Source: CAYIHX01 sp964363305 (GTDB lineage Bacteria > Bdellovibrionota > UBA1018). From it: a stretch of 21,977 nucleotides of DNA. Below, in pieces: positions 21,365-21,977 of this stretch. The translations under genes and the position numbers were made by a program. How positions within the stretch are numbered: position 1 is the stretch's first letter; each line of letters opens with the position of its first letter. Where the stretch lies: contig CAYIHX010000058.1 in the NCBI GenBank assembly GCA_964363305.1, positions 1 through 21,977 on the forward strand. The letters run 5' to 3'. The notes beneath the pieces were generated by a model that saw only the letters and a list, made by a program, of their open reading frames with translations, did not search any database and was not told where the DNA came from.

Positions 21365-21977
21365 GCGCGTGGGAGCGAAATTCCGGCCGCAGCGGCGACT
21401 TTTTTTAAGTCCGCCCATGCGTCTTTTTTCGCCTCGGGATTGCGCAGCAGATAGGCCGGGTGGAGCGTCAGCATGAGTTTCGTTCCTCGGTACTCCTGAA
21501 ATTCTCCGCGTTCAGCTACGATGTGGACCTCGCGCTTCAGCATTCCCTGGGCCGCTGTTTTTCCGAGTGCAACGATCACCTCCGGTTGGAGCGATGCCAG
21601 TTGGCGGTCGAGAAAGGAGCGACAGGCTTCCATCTCGTCCAGCTCGGGCTCACGATTGCCAGGAGGATGGCATTTGACGGTGTTCAGCAGGTACACCTGC
21701 TCGCGCTGCAGTCCAATTGCCGCGATCATTTTGTCGAGCAGCTGACCAGCGGGTCCCACAAAGGGTCGTCCTTGCTCGTCTTCTGTTGTTCCTGGGCCCT
21801 CACCTATGAAGAGGATCTTCGTGTTGATATCGCCCTCGCCAAACACCGTGTTTTTGCGTTGTTCGCAGAGGCGGCATCGGGTGCAGTTTTGAACTTCGGT
21901 TCGGAGTTGTTCCAGCGCGGCCTGACGGGAGTTTTGCGGGGGAGGGGTGGCGAGGGGAGGGGGCGCGACGGCTCTTC
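21361..21977 (-). CDS. Uracil-DNA glycosylase, family 4 (start outside the window)
   Basis: At least 205 residues lie in the window; the start is beyond the right edge. A GTG at 21846 is not the start, because the frame continues upstream through a Cys-T-R-Cys pair that belongs to the [4Fe-4S] cluster of family 4 enzymes. The cluster is completed by Cys in VKCHPPGNRE and Cys in MEACRSFL. The active-site segments are GEGPGTTEDEQGRPFVGPAGQLLD and HPAYLLR. A Pro-rich linker (APPPLATPPP) precedes the cluster. The enzyme removes uracil from DNA after cytosine deamination. Some family 4 proteins are phage-polymerase-fused or archaeal, but this is the common bacterial form. The stop overlaps the DUF1697 start. 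Confidence 0.93.
   Translation of the reverse strand, partial: RAVAPPPLATPPPQNSRQAALEQLRTEVQNCTRCRLCEQRKNTVFGEGDINTKILFIGEGPGTTEDEQGRPFVGPAGQLLDKMIAAIGLQREQVYLLNTVKCHPPGNREPELDEMEACRSFLDRQLASLQPEVIVALGKTAAQGMLKREVHIVAERGEFQEYRGTKLMLTLHPAYLLRNPEAKKDAWADLKKVAAAAGISLPRA

Noticed and set aside
1..21977. tRNA, rRNA, CRISPR, IS or phage elements
   Set aside because: No cloverleaf, repeat-spacer array, transposase or integrase motif was noticed on either strand; a scan by tRNAscan-SE and ISfinder would be the firm test.

Overview
The window is a gene-dense stretch (GC estimated by eye at 55-60%, not computed) from a Gram-negative bacterium. The evidence is lipoprotein signal peptides, a TolQ/ExbB-TolR/ExbD proton-channel pair, and Enterobacteria-like RNA enzymes (DbpA, RhlE, RlmG, YbiT-type ABC-F, YciH). 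The mix of PilZ, CheY and STAS-CheX proteins, short glycine-tailed RRM proteins and small zinc-finger proteins resembles Bdellovibrionota or other former deltaproteobacteria. That placement is an impression, not a measurement. I see no rRNA, tRNA, CRISPR array, insertion sequence or phage gene. No gap between genes exceeds about 150 bases.

Layout. (1) 1-5303, plus strand: three related, translationally coupled surface-lipoprotein genes, perhaps preceded by the tail of a fourth. (2) 5265-7762, minus strand: an operon of ExbB/TolQ, ExbD/TolR, a c-di-GMP-binding PilZ protein and a HAD phosphatase, joined by short overlaps. (3) 7806-10124: a DUF4340 lipoprotein divergent from that operon, then a CheY receiver divergent from a STAS-CheX phosphatase fusion. 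(4) 10130-16419: an RNA and translation block with a YciH/SUI1 factor, a YbiT-like ABC-F ATPase coupled to RhlE, a small zinc ribbon, an RRM protein with a terminator, a small basic protein, DbpA, and a protein with a FYVE-like cysteine pattern. (5) 16426-18497, minus strand: a methyltransferase with a PCC motif, an AAA_28-type ATPase and an RlmI/RlmK-like rRNA methyltransferase. (6) 18559-19728, plus strand: an unrecognised 389-residue protein. (7) 19725-21977, minus strand: a family 4 uracil-DNA glycosylase (start outside the window), a DUF1697 protein and RlmG, overlapping head to tail.

How the parts may work together. Region 4 plus the two rRNA methyltransferases look like a ribosome-assembly and RNA-remodelling neighbourhood. 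Regions 2 and 3 look like an envelope machine driven by proton-motive force with c-di-GMP input and CheY/CheX signalling beside it. No TonB, TolA or outer-membrane receptor is present, so the load on the motor is unknown.

The most unusual items are the ABC-F protein, whose second ATPase site has lost both the Walker A lysine and the catalytic glutamate; the ExbB-ExbD-PilZ coupling; the STAS-CheX fusion opposite CheY; the lipoprotein tandem family; and the small protein with a FYVE-like cysteine pattern.
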